A stretch of 64,000 nucleotides of DNA from contig CP136065.1 of the NCBI GenBank assembly GCA_032622095.1, positions 66,519,031 to 66,583,030 of the forward strand. Direction: 5' to 3'. How positions within the stretch are numbered: position 1 is the stretch's first letter; each line of letters starts with the position of its first letter. Positions 20,277-32,980 of this stretch are shown one piece after another. A model generated the notes under the pieces. It was not told where the DNA came from, did not search any database, and was given only the letters and a program-made list of their open reading frames with translations. The DNA comes from Siphonodentalium dalli (taxonomy: Eukaryota > Mollusca > Scaphopoda > Gadilida > Siphonodentaliidae). A program made the translations under genes and the position numbers.

Positions 20277-21484
20277 CAGTGAAACCTGTTATGAGAGACA
20301 GGTGGTCGCCGACGAAAGGTTTGTTCCAATTTCAAATGAACTGACATCTATCATCAGTGTTAGATGTCTAAACAAGTGAATTATTTTTATACACAAACTG
20401 GTTGAAAATGATTGAGATTATATGTTTAATATTTTTTTTAATAAAGTATATTTTATATTAATATTAGTGAAAAACAAAAAGAGATTTATACAGGTAAATG
20501 CATGTTAAATAATGCAGTAGAACAGCCGATCAGAGAACACATCGGGCACATGAGTGACGGTGAGTCGTGACAGAAGGAAGAATGAGACAGATTGCCGGGG
20601 CGCAAATCAACTCCAAACATGATAACTTGATAAAAAGGGAATAAACGTACATCAGTCATCACTGTGTGTCATTATTTAATTCCCTGTCTCACATATTATT
20701 ATATTATTTTGGATGTATTAGTATCTTAGAATAAAACTGCAAACAGCAGAAAATTCATAAACAGTGGTTGTCCTTGACCTGACCTGTAATGATTCTGGAC
20801 ACTTGCATGATTGACCTTCATTTAGTGACGACGGAATATCTCTTTGATGTTTCTATTGTTGCGATATAGTTTACTGCGTAGTGTCTGCAAACTTCTTTAT
20901 GATGTCACATGGAATGATTTTAATTTAATATGAAGCCCGGGAATGAGCATTATAAAAACTTGGAAAGCATGCATTGTCAGCGTGTTGTCGTGCTTTCAAT
21001 GAGAACGCGAACTCGTGTATTTATTAAACAAAGGTTCCTTTATGCTGTACTCTTCGGGTGCAGACATTACCCACCGTTAAAACAACAGTACAACCAAGCA
21101 GAGTCTCAATTTTATGTTACTATGGAATATAGGATCTTTTTTGTATTTCATCATACATTAGTTAATCCAAACACATCAACATTCACGTAAAAAATAATAA
21201 GAGTGATGAAGTTTTTATAATCCACGTTCCCAAATACTACTTTTGGATTAAAATAAAATTCGGCTATGTCACATGTATGGGGAATCCCAAAATCATAATC
21301 TGTGATGAAGCAACTAATTGCAAATATTTTATTCAACGAAATTCATCCTGCTGAAGCATCTGGGGCTCAGAATGGGTGTTAATGTCAGAAAAGCACTGGT
21401 TAAAGACTTATTTTTCATGTCTGTTGGTCGTGTTAAAGCGAGGTGGTCGCTCACGGCAGTGGTCGCTCAAAGCAGGTTTCACTG
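20277..21484. mobile_element. pogo/Tc1-like non-autonomous element
   Basis: A 1208-bp element has inverted ends CAGTGAAACCTGTTATGAGA and, at the right, the complement of CAGTGAAACCTGCTTTGAGC. TA flanks both sides (20275-20276 and 21485-21486). CAGTGAAACCT ends with TA duplication are typical of pogo/Tigger-like Tc1-mariner elements. Subterminal GGTGGTCGC motifs occur at both ends. No DDE transposase frame was seen. Confidence 0.8.
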
Positions 21485-21639
21485 TACTATATATAATTGT
21501 ATCCATGTGTCTCATGCATATTTCTGTTTTAAAATGTAAACATGTATGGAACAGTTATGTTCATTGAATAAAATCATTCATAAACTGAAGTTATACCGGG
21601 TATGTGCAGAGCATAGTATACAATTTGCACACCCTAGGT

Positions 21640-21828
21640 TGTTAGCCGAGGAAATATTTCTGGCCTGACCTTTTTAGCCTTGGCCAATTTCGTCTATGAA
21701 ATTAACAAGGCTGTTATCACAGTTACTGGACATAAAGTCCCAAAAATAAGCTGTTAATCAAATTTATAAATCATTATCTTAATATAAAGAGACAAGTATG
21801 AAAACATTACCAAATAGCCGAACAAACA
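21640..21828 (-). repeat. Dispersed repeat, inverted partner of 41505-41625
   Basis: The block TGGACATAAAGTCCCAAAAA with CAAATTTATAAATCA and AAAGAGACAAGTATGAAAAC is found again in inverted orientation at 41505-41625. The pair brackets element D, lying 70-220 bp outside its two ends. Confidence 0.6.
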
Positions 21829-22629
21829 TATTTAATTTGGCGTACAGAATTATTTTATCGCTGCATATACCGGGTAGTTGTAGATGAGAATGTTATTTAG
21901 GCCAAAAAAATATATACCTGTGATTCTGGTGACATGGAAGAAAAAAATAGGGGCGGGGTGGCTTTTCATTTTATTTTATTTTTTCATTTTATTTTCGACT
22001 ATGCTCAAAATAAATATGAATGCGACCCCCAAGCCTACTTCTCCTTGTTTGTAATTGACTATAAAATAATAAAACTAAGTAGATTCTATTAGAATATAGT
22101 GTAATTTATTGTTTTATTGAATAAAACATGGAACAACATGATGTTTACAATAGAGATCAATATTTGCCATGAATAAGCTTCAGAATGCAAGGAAAGAACT
22201 TCACATACATCTATGTACTGCATACAGTAGTGGTGATCTTAAAGCCACATGGTAGTTTGAGCTCCAAAATAGACTTAATAGTACATGCTTTTGAATTTTT
22301 ACCAGTATCGAAATAGGTCGATAAATACTTTATCTACATTTCTATTGAAGTCATATGAATTTAAAGAAATACAACTTTAAACACGGTGTTTGGGTCCCAA
22401 ACAAACAGTCATGTGCAAGACATTGAACAGAATGGAGCATTCCGTGCTAGTCTATTCCTGATATGGTAGAAATAATGAGTATTGTTTCACTTCTGTGGGA
22501 AAAATATAAAACAGCTGGAACATGACTATGGCCATGGACAGTATTTTTATGTAGCCATTAAATATACTATATAGCATATGTAGCCATTATAAGTATGTTG
22601 ATATTTCGTTTATTTGTCAATCTATCTTA

Positions 22630-22760
22630 TACTTCCTTCCAAAATTACTTAGACAAAATTTGGAAGCTTGAATGAGCCATATCATTTGGAAGCTTGAATG
22701 AACCATGTCCGTTTAAGACAAAATTTGGAAGCTTGAATGAGCCATGTCCATTTAAAAACA
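22630..22760. repeat. Short tandem repeat TTTGGAAGCTTGAATGA
   Basis: Three imperfect copies of a unit of 25-55 bp containing TTTGGAAGCTTGAATGA(G/A)CCAT are followed by a GTCC(A/G)TTTAA spacer. Confidence 0.7.
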
Positions 22761-22880
22761 ACGTGTTAAATATTATTAGTCAGGAAGGCTAATAATGTCA
22801 TGTAGCTAGTAGTTAAAACTATTATATTCAAATTAATAGTCCTAAATATATGTATGATCTAGATATAAGTGAGTAATTAG

Positions 22881-24019
22881 TAGTGATGTACCGATTATCG
22901 GTATCGGTTATCGGATCGGGCCAATATATATGGTATCGGCAAGATCGGCAAAAGTTAGTCTCCCTACTGATATCGTCAACTGATACATGTCGCGTCCTTT
23001 GTGAACGTTGTGACACCAATTCCTACTTTGATATTAAATGAATGACGGGAATTTCCAGAACAATACTAGTAGCGACTATTTTACGCACGGGGTCAGACCC
23101 CCTCACATATGGTGCTGTACCCATCATAACAACATCGACTTGGTCACTTGAGAATGCTGGTACACTCATGACCCAAATACACATTTCAATTACCGTAATT
23201 ACGTACGTATTTTTTTTATACAATTACAATTACGCGGGAGTGCAGAGTGTAGCACAACTGTCATGTTGAGATCTTGTTGAGTCCTGTTCGGTGCAAAATA
23301 CAAGGGTTAACGGGAGGTCACAATATGCCGGGGATCAGGTGTGTGTGAATTGTTTGACGTCACAGTCACAAAATATTAAGTTTGCCACTGTTTGGCGGTA
23401 CATCAAACGCTAAATCACCGAGGCCTGGAAACTTGCGACAATGTATCATTGTCTGCCCGAGACCAGAAACATCACGTGTTAACAATATTTAACTGGGTGT
23501 GTTTAAAGTGCCTTTGATTCAAATTGATTGACGTTCTGGTATACGATGACTGCAGATAGAGGAGGTGACATACTTTTGTTTGATGGAACCATCCGATCCA
23601 ATCAGAGTGCTCGATGGGCGGGATTTGTATCTGCCGTCAAGAAATGGGCAAAGAAAATGTCAACAATCTATGCGGTACATTGCGGGTGTTATTAAATGCA
23701 AGTTTAACTTCGGAATCAAACAAATATTGAGGAAATCTTTTCATTTTGAATCAATTGAATGCAACGGAATGTTAAATCGTTTTGCCAGGATTTGGGGAAT
23801 GTAAGCTAAATCGTTTTTGCGACCAGGGTATCCATTCTTTGCCGTTTATACTTTGCAATTTAAAAGACAAATTCAAATTGATACGGAAATTTGTTCTGTT
23901 TCTTCCAAGCTTTTTTCACATACAAGACGTATCGATATCTGTATCGGATCAGCAGATAATATTTTTTTAAATATCGGCTATCGGCTTTTACCGATAACCC
24001 CTGTATCGTTACATCACTA
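22881..24019. mobile_element. hAT non-autonomous element (hAT3) with 8-bp duplication GTAATTAG
   Basis: A 1139-bp element has ends TAGTGATGTACCGAT and ATCGTTACATCACTA and a perfect duplication GTAATTAG (22873-22880 and 24020-24027). Subterminal sequence is rich in ATCGG/CCGAT repeats, as in many hAT families. Open frames of 60-80 codons occur but match no transposase domain that I recognise. Confidence 0.9.
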
Positions 24020-24027
24020 GTAATTAG

Positions 24028-25420
24028 AGTTCACTCCATTGCAGTGGCTATAACAATACCGACCAACGTGATTCTGCCCCAACCGATTAACAGTTTAAGA
24101 CACCTAGCAAACATGAACCCATCTATAGATGCGTGACTGTTTAATTTGAACTTATGTTTAAATTTTATTCCAATCAGGGGACAAATATTGTCTTGTGACG
24201 TACGTAATTCAAATGCTTTCGATCAAACAATCTTCACTGTGGCACTCATATTTCGTCATCTCTACAAATCCACTGTAAGCAACCTATTTTTAGAACGCAA
24301 CACATGGTACCAAAATTACGTTGCGTTGGTGATGGGGGTGCACGGCGGGATTAATTTAAATATAAGTCATGTTGGAAACAGTAATCGCTCTGTGTTTTAA
24401 GTGTTTTATTTTCTTAATTCCCATCTGCCGTGGTTCTCTGCAATTTTAAAACTGAATATATGACTGAATGGTGAGATCAAGGGCAGGTGCAGCCGAGGAC
24501 CCAAGCTGAAGGTGCCTCGTTGACCTACATGTAATTATGACACAGAAATATTAATAATGCAGTGTTTTATGCTTCCCAAATCCCTAACATATTCCCGTTT
24601 ACTATGAAATTACTGCACTGTGAGTCTTTCTGTACAAATGCACAGCTCTCCACTGATTAAGTAGTTCAAAATGCACACAGTCCTTAAAGATAAATAACAA
24701 CAGTTACAATACGTAGTATTTCGTTAATAACTTAATATATCGAACAACTGATTCAGCTGCGATGTCAGATGTGGGTGGGGAAATTGGGAATTAGCCCCAA
24801 ATTAGCTGCAGCATCGCACGATCCCCTTGATCTCGGCACAATCGTGTTCATAGTTGATTAATACCTACCGAATCTTTGCAATTGAGCTCTCTTCTCAACA
24901 CATATACCGGTACGCAATCTACTTTTTAAACAAGACAGTCAATGACTGTGGGGTCGCTCACCAGACTGCAAAGACTGATAAGACTGGGACTCTGGAGACC
25001 AAAACAGTGAGCACTTTTCATAATCACTTTAAAAGAAGTAGATTTAAACAGGATATGTGGCTAGAGAGACTTCAAGTATGTAGCTTGGTAAAAAACCACC
25101 TTGAAATTGCCAACTGTACACTACTGATCACCCCCCTCCTCCAGCTCAACAAGTCCCCTCCCGACCGGGATCCAGACTCCCAAGTCTTAGGTTGGAATTT
25201 CACAACCGACACCTCAAACTTTCTCAATTGTTGGAAATTTCCAATCTCACAAGCGCCTTTTTCTAAAACCATTTAAACATGTTTGAAGCCCAATTATCCA
25301 TGGACCCAAAACACAATACATGTATGTCAGACCAATCAGTCAGGTGGTTCCAAGGTAGATGTTTTAATGAATTTGGTATTTCTATGATTTTATTGGACAC
25401 AAAAGTGTTAACTCCCCATA
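24028..25420. other. Unassigned insert within D, including an unrecognised 140-codon ORF
   Basis: The longest frame (24854-25276, plus) has no start context, splice structure or motif that I recognise, and its composition resembles non-coding DNA. It is not called a gene. The 19-kb copy of D lacks this sequence, so it entered by insertion. Confidence 0.45.
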
Positions 25421-25429
25421 GACTGCCAT

Positions 25430-28168
25430 TTCTTGACAGGTTGAGCTCATTTTAACAAATCTGTATCTCAGTCACTAAAGGATCTTCCTGATTCCTCCAT
25501 ACTATATGTAAGCTAAATTGTCCAAAATCCCTTTTAAGAATTACTATAGAGACATATAGTTATGTCCCTGGTCCCACCCGTTTAACCTGGTGACCCCATC
25601 TGAATAAATTTGAATCCCAGACACCAAAGAACCCTTCATACATATCATAAATATCAGTCAAATAGACCTGATGGTCCTTGTGGAGGAAGCATATTAAGAG
25701 GGAAACTGTCCTTCGCTTGGCCCCTATTTGACCAGGTGACCCCATTAAAAAAATCTGAATTGCAGTCAAGGAAGAACATTCCATTCTATATAAGCCAACT
25801 AGTTCTTGCAAACATATTTTAAGAATTACTATGTAGTGAAATAGTTAAGTCTCTTGCTCTGCCCTTATTTGACTTTGTGATCCCATTTTCACAAATCTGA
25901 TAAGGATAAAAATTAAGTTCCCCAGTTGAAGTTGGTGATATTCACCCATTGGGCACCTCATTTATGAATTTTATCTTCTGCAAATTAGGGGATATAGAAA
26001 CTTCCTAGAAGGGAAATTTAACTAACAACAATGTAAATTTGATACTATAGATACTTCCCAGAAGATGAGGCCTAAGCAGAATGAGGTCGTCAGAGGGTGA
26101 ATTTGGTGATGCTAGCCTGCTGTGCCGGATAGCATCACAAAAAGCGTGTCTGTTCCTACATTGTGTATGCCTGGCCTCAAGCAACACAATGTATTAGACA
26201 ACAAGCCTTGAAATAGTGTGATAGTGTGTCTGTCATTTGCAGAGTGAGGTCCCCAGAGGGTGAATTTAGTGACGCTAAATTCACCCTCTGGGGACCTCAT
26301 TCTGATAAAGTCCTCAACTGCTATGGAAGACCTAGAATAAAATTGAATTTCCCCAGTTGAAGTTGGTGATGTTCACCCATTGGGCCCCTCAATTATGAAT
26401 TTTATCTTCTGCAAATTAGGGGATATAGAAACTTCCTAGAAGGGAAATTTAACTAACAATGTAAATTTGATACTATAGATACTTCCCAGAAGATGAGGCC
26501 TAAGCAGAATGAGGTCCCCAAATGGTGAATTTGGTGATGCTAGCCTTGAATCAAGCTTTGAAATAGTCTGTCTGTTATTTGCAGAATGAGGTACCCAGAG
26601 GGTGAATTTAGTGAGGCTATCCTGCACAGCGGGCTAGTATCACTAAATTCACCCTCTGGGGACCTCATTCTGATAATGCCCTCAACTGCTATGGAAGACC
26701 TAGAATAAGATTGAAGTTCCCCAGTTGAAATTGGTGATGTTCACCCATTGGGCACCTCAATCATGAATTTTATCTTCTGCAAATTAAGGGATACAGAAAC
26801 TTCCTAGAAGGGAAATTTAACTAACAACAATGTAAATTTGATACTATAGATACTTCCCAGAAGATGAGGCCTAAGCAGAATGAGATCTCGAGACTCTAGA
26901 TACTTCCCAGAAGATGAGGCCTAAGCGGAATAAGGTTCTCAGAGGGTGTATTTGGTTATGCTAGCCTGCTGTGTAGGATAGCGTCACTAAATTCACCCTC
27001 TGGGAACCTCATTCTGGCTCTGCAAGGCACTCTTTGAGAAAATGAAATTAATCTGATTTTAATGACCACTGAGTGATAATATAAACAACAAGGGTGCTTC
27101 ATTGATAACACCATTAATCTCATTTAAATTATGGATGACATGAATACACTCCCTGGGGACTCTGTCTAAGGCTGCAGAATCTTTATCTCTCTATCTGCCT
27201 TGCCATGTCTATCAGTTCATAGGAGAGTTGCCTTGTAATGGGAATTTAAATAAATATACTTTATTTACCTGTGAGTTAGGATATGAGATAGGGTGGAATG
27301 CTGTTGGTTGGGGTGGGGTTCTGGGTCATGTGGGGGGGGGGGGGTGATATATTTTTTTTGTATGTTAAATTGATCAAGGAGTTCCTGAATTTTTTATTAT
27401 TTTTTGGGGAATTATGGCCCTGGCTCCACCACTATTTGACCCAGTGACCCCATTTGAACAAATCTGAACCCCAGTCATTCAATGACCCCACATACCAAAT
27501 ATAAACTAAATCGGCTCAATGGTTATTGACAAGAAGTCGTTATAAGAATTACCAAGGAGGAATATAGTTATGGCCCTGGTTTCGCAACTGTTTGACACAG
27601 TGACCTCATTTGAACAAATATTAATGACAGTCACCTAGGGAACATCCACCCCAAATATGATCAAAATGCAAAAATGTAATTTTTTGGTTTTTAGAGTTAT
27701 GTCCCTGTCCAAGGTCCCTCAGTACCAAATATAAGCTAATTCGACCCAACATTTTTGTAGAAGAAGTCAATGTAAGAATTACTATGAGTTATGGCCCTGG
27801 TTTCTCAACTAATTGACCGGGTGACCTCATTTGAACAAATCTGAACACCAGTCACCAAAGGACCCTCCATACCAAATATTAGCTAAATCGGCACAATGGT
27901 TATGGACAAGAAGTTGTTGTAAGAATTACTGTGGAGGAATAGAATTATGGCCCTGGTTTCGCAACTATTTGACCCAGTGACCTCATTTGAACAAATCTGA
28001 ATGAGAGTCACCTAGGGAACATCCACACCAAATATGAACCAATTTGGTATGATGGTTTCCGAGGAGAAGATGTTTTAAAAAAAAGTTGACGGACAGACGG
28101 ACGGACGGACGGACGACGGACGAGGAGTGATGACTATAGCTCCACCGGAGACTTTGTCTCAGGTGAGC
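25430..28168 (+). repeat. Repeat element with ~150-bp 'GTTATGGCCCTGG' units ending AGGTGAGCTA
   Basis: Units containing TTATGGCCCTGGTT, GACCCAGTGACCTCATTTG and ACAAATCTGAA recur about five times at 27400-28080, and two diverged units lie at 25430-25880. The right end has a GACGGACGGACGG run, then GAGACTTTGTCTCAGGTGAG. The middle (25905-27020) is occupied by the GCAGAATGAGGTCCCC family, probably inserted. A G12 run is at 27333. Similar repeats are common in molluscs. Confidence 0.65.
25918..27015. repeat. Tandem triplication of the GCAGAATGAGGTCCCC element
   Basis: A unit starting CCCCAGTTGAA(G/A)TTGGTGAT occurs at 25920, 26351 and 26719 (spacings 431 and 368). Each copy carries the CTTCTGCAAATTA(G/A)GGGAT linker, ACTTCCCAGAAGATGAGGCC and a hairpin ending GGACCTCATTCTG. 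Arms differ between copies, so the tandem events are not recent. Confidence 0.75.
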
Positions 28169-28258
28169 TAAAAACCGAAATGAAAACCGAGAGTCAACTC
28201 TTTTGGTCCAAACCGAAACCGTAACTGAGTCAAAATTTCAAAACCGCCCATCACTAAT
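28169..28258 (-). mobile_element. Single end of a hAT2-family element
   Basis: The segment ends AAAACCGCCCATCACTA at 28258, preceded by repeated AAACCGAAACCG motifs. These are the same subterminal and terminal features as the right end of hAT2 at 36796. No matching left end (TAGTGATGGGCGGTT) was found between 24028 and 28168, so this is a one-ended relic. Confidence 0.6.
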
Positions 28259-28827
28259 AGCATGCTGTGTGAAAGCATGAGTTCCCTGTATGTGAACAAT
28301 ATTCAACCTGCTTAAAAAATCACCACCCTACCACTAAATTGCACTAATGTTCAATGTTTGCATCCATACTAGTGTTACACATTTTAATGTCTGCCTATCA
28401 CAACAACAGAACTCGAATTTAACTTCAGAATGTTGAGAAAATCTTTGTCCAAACTCATTTAAATTCTATTAGCCAATACCCCTTCACATATCAAATTGAG
28501 TTAAACGTATATAGGCTCAATCATGAACCATAAGCTTAAAATACATCGTTTATTCTTGCTTCATGTTCCCTATTTTCGAGGTAGTCCATTATTTTGCGAT
28601 GAAATTCCCGTTTTTGGATGTTTTATGTGTTTTATGAGTAGTGCTGGGACGGTTGTCCGGATATCTGGTTACGGTTCGGTTATGCGTGTCAACCGGTTGG
28701 AGGAGGCCACAACCGGATAACCGTACTATTGATAACGATCGTACTATCATCGTAATACTCCGTGTAAATGTTGCCGAAATCATTTCGGAAGTTTAAGTAA
28801 CGAAAGTAAGTAATAAGAAGCCGCTTA

Positions 28828-31597
28828 GGCCACACAAAAAAAATATTGTGTTTCTCAAGTTTTTTTTCCAAAAAACCCAGCAGGCAGGCAGATTTTTATT
28901 TTTATGGGCTGAATTTTACCGGCAGGCAGGTTTATTATGCCGAATTTGTATGTATAAAAATGTGGGCAGGCATGCTTTTATGATTAAAGATTGACTTAAG
29001 ACAAGGTTTCGCTGTTCGTAACATGGTGTGTAATGTATATTTACCTTGTTTGTTCATGATCATGATCTGTTTATTTTATATATATGCAAAGTTATGTACC
29101 CTATGGATGCTGTATTAAAATAAGAAGATCTCTCATTTATAGCATTAAAATTTATTGCAGAAATAACAGATGTTTAACATTAACAAGAATATTTTGGTTT
29201 AAAACAAATCCAGTCTACCTTATTCACAAGCTTATTCAGGAGATTCTTTATGCCTTGCCAATTTGGTTTTTGTATGAAGGGTTGTTCCATTACAGCAACA
29301 AGTTGTCCAGAATATTCTAACATTTTTGAGAGTTCAAGCACCGGCAGTTTGTGTTTACTTTTTCTGCGATCATTGTATCCAAGAAAAATTTGAAGTCCAT
29401 CCGGAATGTGACAACATCTCTCAGTTAGTTTATTAACATGAGGGTCCAGATACTAAAGCATGTTGCACACAAGCTGCACAAAATTCCTGCCTTGCCCTAT
29501 ATTGTCAACGGTATGTGGGGAAAATCCAAAATGTTTATCTTCAAGGAAATTGATGAATTTTTGTATCATTTCGTCCTTGCTGTTGTTGTTTTGTTTTGAA
29601 ATTGGGTAAAACAGTTTTATTGTTTGAGTCCATGAGAACAGAAAATGCGTTTTTCCCACCGTTTTCAACAGACACTGGTGTGGCATCTTCCCATGTAATC
29701 CGCAAATAGCATCCGAATATATCTGCAACCTGGACCGAATTTAAATTCTGGCAAACAAACTGAAAGTCCTGTGAATCCTGCGACTTTCCAACAGAAATCC
29801 CACTAATATACGCATCACAATTAGCAATAGTTTCACAGTTGTTCTCTATGAACCCATTGCCGCGTCGGGAAATGTTGTCAGACGAATTAACTTCCGTAAT
29901 TGTCCAGGGACAAACAAATTTAAGTCCCCTTCTGACACATACTTATCAGCGCCTAGTCCAAGTCTTCTTGTACTAAAACCAGCTAAGATATTGGGATGGC
30001 GATGCTGGTGTTTAGTCCAAGCCCGCTTGTATACCAATCCTATCACACGAGTTACGCCCACGATCTGTGGCGGGAATTTGTGGTGTATTTTACTCGATTT
30101 ACCTAGCAAATCAATACATGATGCTATATACATCGGAAAAGCTTACATCTTATGGTCATAATGGTGTATAATAATCTAACTTTAATGTTAAATTACACAT
30201 AGAATATTCCGGTTGATTGCCACAAACATCGATTTGTTTCTCTGTTTGTTTACGTTTTAACCGAAAGCCGAAGTGGTCCGAATAAGTTCGGCATAATCCG
30301 CTGTTTGTTCTGGGAATTCTACTTTCCGTTTCTATATATAGCGCAGGTTTTCCGAACAAAAATGGCGAAAACCGATCGCCCGAAAGTCCAGTTTTCTATG
30401 TGCTTTCAGAACAATTCCCGCACTAAAAACTTAATGACATAATGGAGGATCAGAACGGTAGTTTTGTTGACAATTTTCGCAAGCAACTTGTCAAAATTGG
30501 AGCAAATTAGAACTCTTGTGTCTGACTTGCCATTCGTGAGATTTTCATCCATGTGCATTTTGACTTTTGTGTTGATAAAATAATCGGAGAACCGAATCAC
30601 AGTTTCGAAATATAGTTCTTCCGTTTTAGTGGGACTTTTCAAACTTAAGGTTAAAAATTTATACAAATTTTGTTTGATTTTTTGTGTGCTTAACAAGAGC
30701 AGTATATTGCTCTGTTCGCTTAGTATATATCTTAATTTCGCCGAAGTCCACCAAATGTGGGAAATGTAGCACCATATTATTTATTCTAATACTCGTTGTG
30801 TTTACACTGTTTTAAACTTTGAGAGGGTTGTAATTCCCCGTAATTTATTTAATGTATTACATTTATATCTTCAATGTTTAATTAATCTATTTATTATTTT
30901 ATTTATTGACACACATAATTACGATTACAATGGAGAATTCTTCGTAATTTGCGTTGTTGTCCAAAATCTACGGAATATTTTCAACGGAAAATGCCGAACA
31001 CAGTTCGCGACGTCAACCGAGTTCGCATACTTTTAAAAAATTGTAAACATTGAGGTAAATGTCTCTTTTCGCATTAAATTACCGTTTTAAATTCACAACT
31101 GATGTGGGTTTCAGATAAAATAGCATGTCTTCTGCGGAAAATATCCGTTTATTGTCGCAATTGTGATATTTTATTTCATATAATTGTGGTTTTATTTGAG
31201 CGGGTCACTAACGCTTAAGCCGTGTCATAAGCGAGCATATAGGGCGGTCTTGGACTAAACACCAGCATCGCCATCCCAATATCTTAGCTGGTTTTAGTAC
31301 AAGAAGACTTGGACTAATCAGCGCCATGCTGGTTATTTGTCTACCGCGTGTTCGCTGGCGCGTTACGGGTGAACTCGATTGGCAATTCCGAGCACGCAAG
31401 GAATGCTTTCATTTTAGAATTACTGCCCTTGCATTGCTGGCGGAGACGACTTGAGCTTATTGTGATGTTTGCGTCTAAATCTTGGCGGCGGCATGTTTTT
31501 ATATTTTTATTTGTTGTAAGCTATAAAAAGTAGCCAGCGGGGGGTATTTTGCGGATGCGGTGATACTCGAGAAACATATTATTTTGTTTGTGTGGCC
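28828..31597. mobile_element. Harbinger-like element C (2.77 kb)
   Basis: The ends are GGCCACACAAAAAAAATA then TTGTGTTTCTC, inverted at the right as GAGAAACATATTATTTTG then TTTGTGTGGCC. TTA flanks both sides (28825-28827 and 31598-31600). The interior has an 80-bp inverted repeat (29945-30032 and 31238-31325) and several 60-96 codon minus-strand frames (29453-30696) without recognisable domains. It could be a decayed autonomous copy, but I see no DDE or Myb-like motif. Confidence 0.8.
29945..31325. repeat. Internal inverted repeat of element C (arms 29945-30032 and 31238-31325)
   Basis: Both arms contain CAAGTCTTCTTGTACTAAAA, CCAGCTAAGATATTGGGAT and GGCGATGCTGGTGTTTAGTC in opposite orientation, separated by about 1.2 kb. 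Identity by eye is nearly complete. Confidence 0.8.
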
Positions 31598-31681
31598 TTA
31601 GAAGCGATTTGGACAGTTGATTGCGTATTCATATACCCCACAAGGCCACAACACATGCCCGTTTGATCGCGATTTTACTTA

Positions 31682-32980
31682 GGCCAAAAAAAAAAGATGC
31701 TATGTTGCCGTACATCGACCGACCCTAAAAATAACCCGCCGACCTTAATCTTTTTATTGATATTTTGAGAAAAAGTCAAAATTTTCTAAAAAAAAAACAA
31801 TTTTTTTTTTTTTTTTTATTGTTTTGACCACTAAAGCTCATAAAAAATATTGATGATCATTAGTGTGCAATACACATGGTTTCTAACATATGCCTGTGAA
31901 AAGTGACCATGAAGTGACAGTTGTCTCAAAAGCCCCAGGTATGTGATGGGTTGTGGATTGATGGGCATGAATTTTGCAATTTTAATTTCATGAGAGTGGA
32001 TCTCATGCCTGCTTTACCAGTATGCCTTGTTTGGGACTTATGGAACATACTCATGGGTTCCAAATAAACATGCACGCATTTATTATTTTCTTGGAAAATT
32101 TCCCCCCCTGCACAGTGCTTATTTGAGTCTGCAAGTTTATTAATTTTGATGCTATGAAAATTGAAATCATCACAAACTCAAGATTTCTATATGATTCTGA
32201 TACCAAATTGATGAGCTTATAATTTTATGCATGTACATATTCAAATATATGGCATACATGTGAACATTTAAATATTGAATAAAACACTACATGACACATA
32301 CTATGTTGATTCATATGCTTGACCTACCAGTACATGTACTATAATTTTTTTAACTATAGTTGATGTTTTGCTCAGAGTTTCCACTGTGCTATTATTTGGG
32401 TCTGCACTGTTATTAACTTTCAATGGAATTTTTCCCCTGCACTATTATTTGGGCCTGCACTTTTATTTGGAGCCCGAGAGTATCGGTAGGAGCACTATCA
32501 ACAGACATGGTGTGTGTATCTGTATATATACATGTATAGAGGTTATCACCACATATGTTAGGGGTACAGCTATTGTTTCCAAAAACCAGGCATGCTAGGT
32601 TGGGTGTACTGGCTACCTCCAGACAATGGGATGTAGTCGTCACAATATAAGTACGGTATAATGGTGGTATTATGGGTAAAATTCTTATAAACGTTAGTGA
32701 CATCAATTTTGTACCAAGTTTATAGCCAAATGTATGAAAATGTGGTATGTGAATAATAAATAACATACTTAAGCATGAAGTAAGCTTGATCTTTCATCAA
32801 TCTTAATGTCTATTTCCACTGTGTTTATCGAGTAATACTTTCCCCACAACACAAGTTGGCATTTTATGTCACTTCGGTCGAAGTAATTCAATATTTCAGC
32901 AGCTGGATAAAAAATATCAAAATAAAATTTAAAAAAATTCCCTACCTACCAACCCTAATTTTTTCACTCCGTTATAGCGA
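31682..32980 (+). mobile_element. Harbinger-like family B, copy B1 (uninterrupted reference)
   Basis: The left end is GGCCAAAAAAAAAAGAT then GCTATGTTGCCG, preceded by TTA. The sequence continues through about 1.3 kb to CACTCCGTTAT at about 32980, where the right terminal repeat is lost. It serves as an empty site for four insertions found in the other B copies: the LTR (near 32110), inner B (TTA near 32571), the TA element (near 32587) and the LINE (near 32915). A poly-T run is at about 31800. No transposase frame was seen. Confidence 0.8.

Noticed and set aside
24854-25276. 140-codon plus-strand ORF
   Set aside because: No recognisable domain, no start context or splice structure, and it sits in inserted sequence.
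29453-30696. Cluster of minus-strand ORFs as a transposase gene
   Set aside because: They fall inside element C, but no DDE, Myb-like or other transposase motif could be seen; left as undefined interior.
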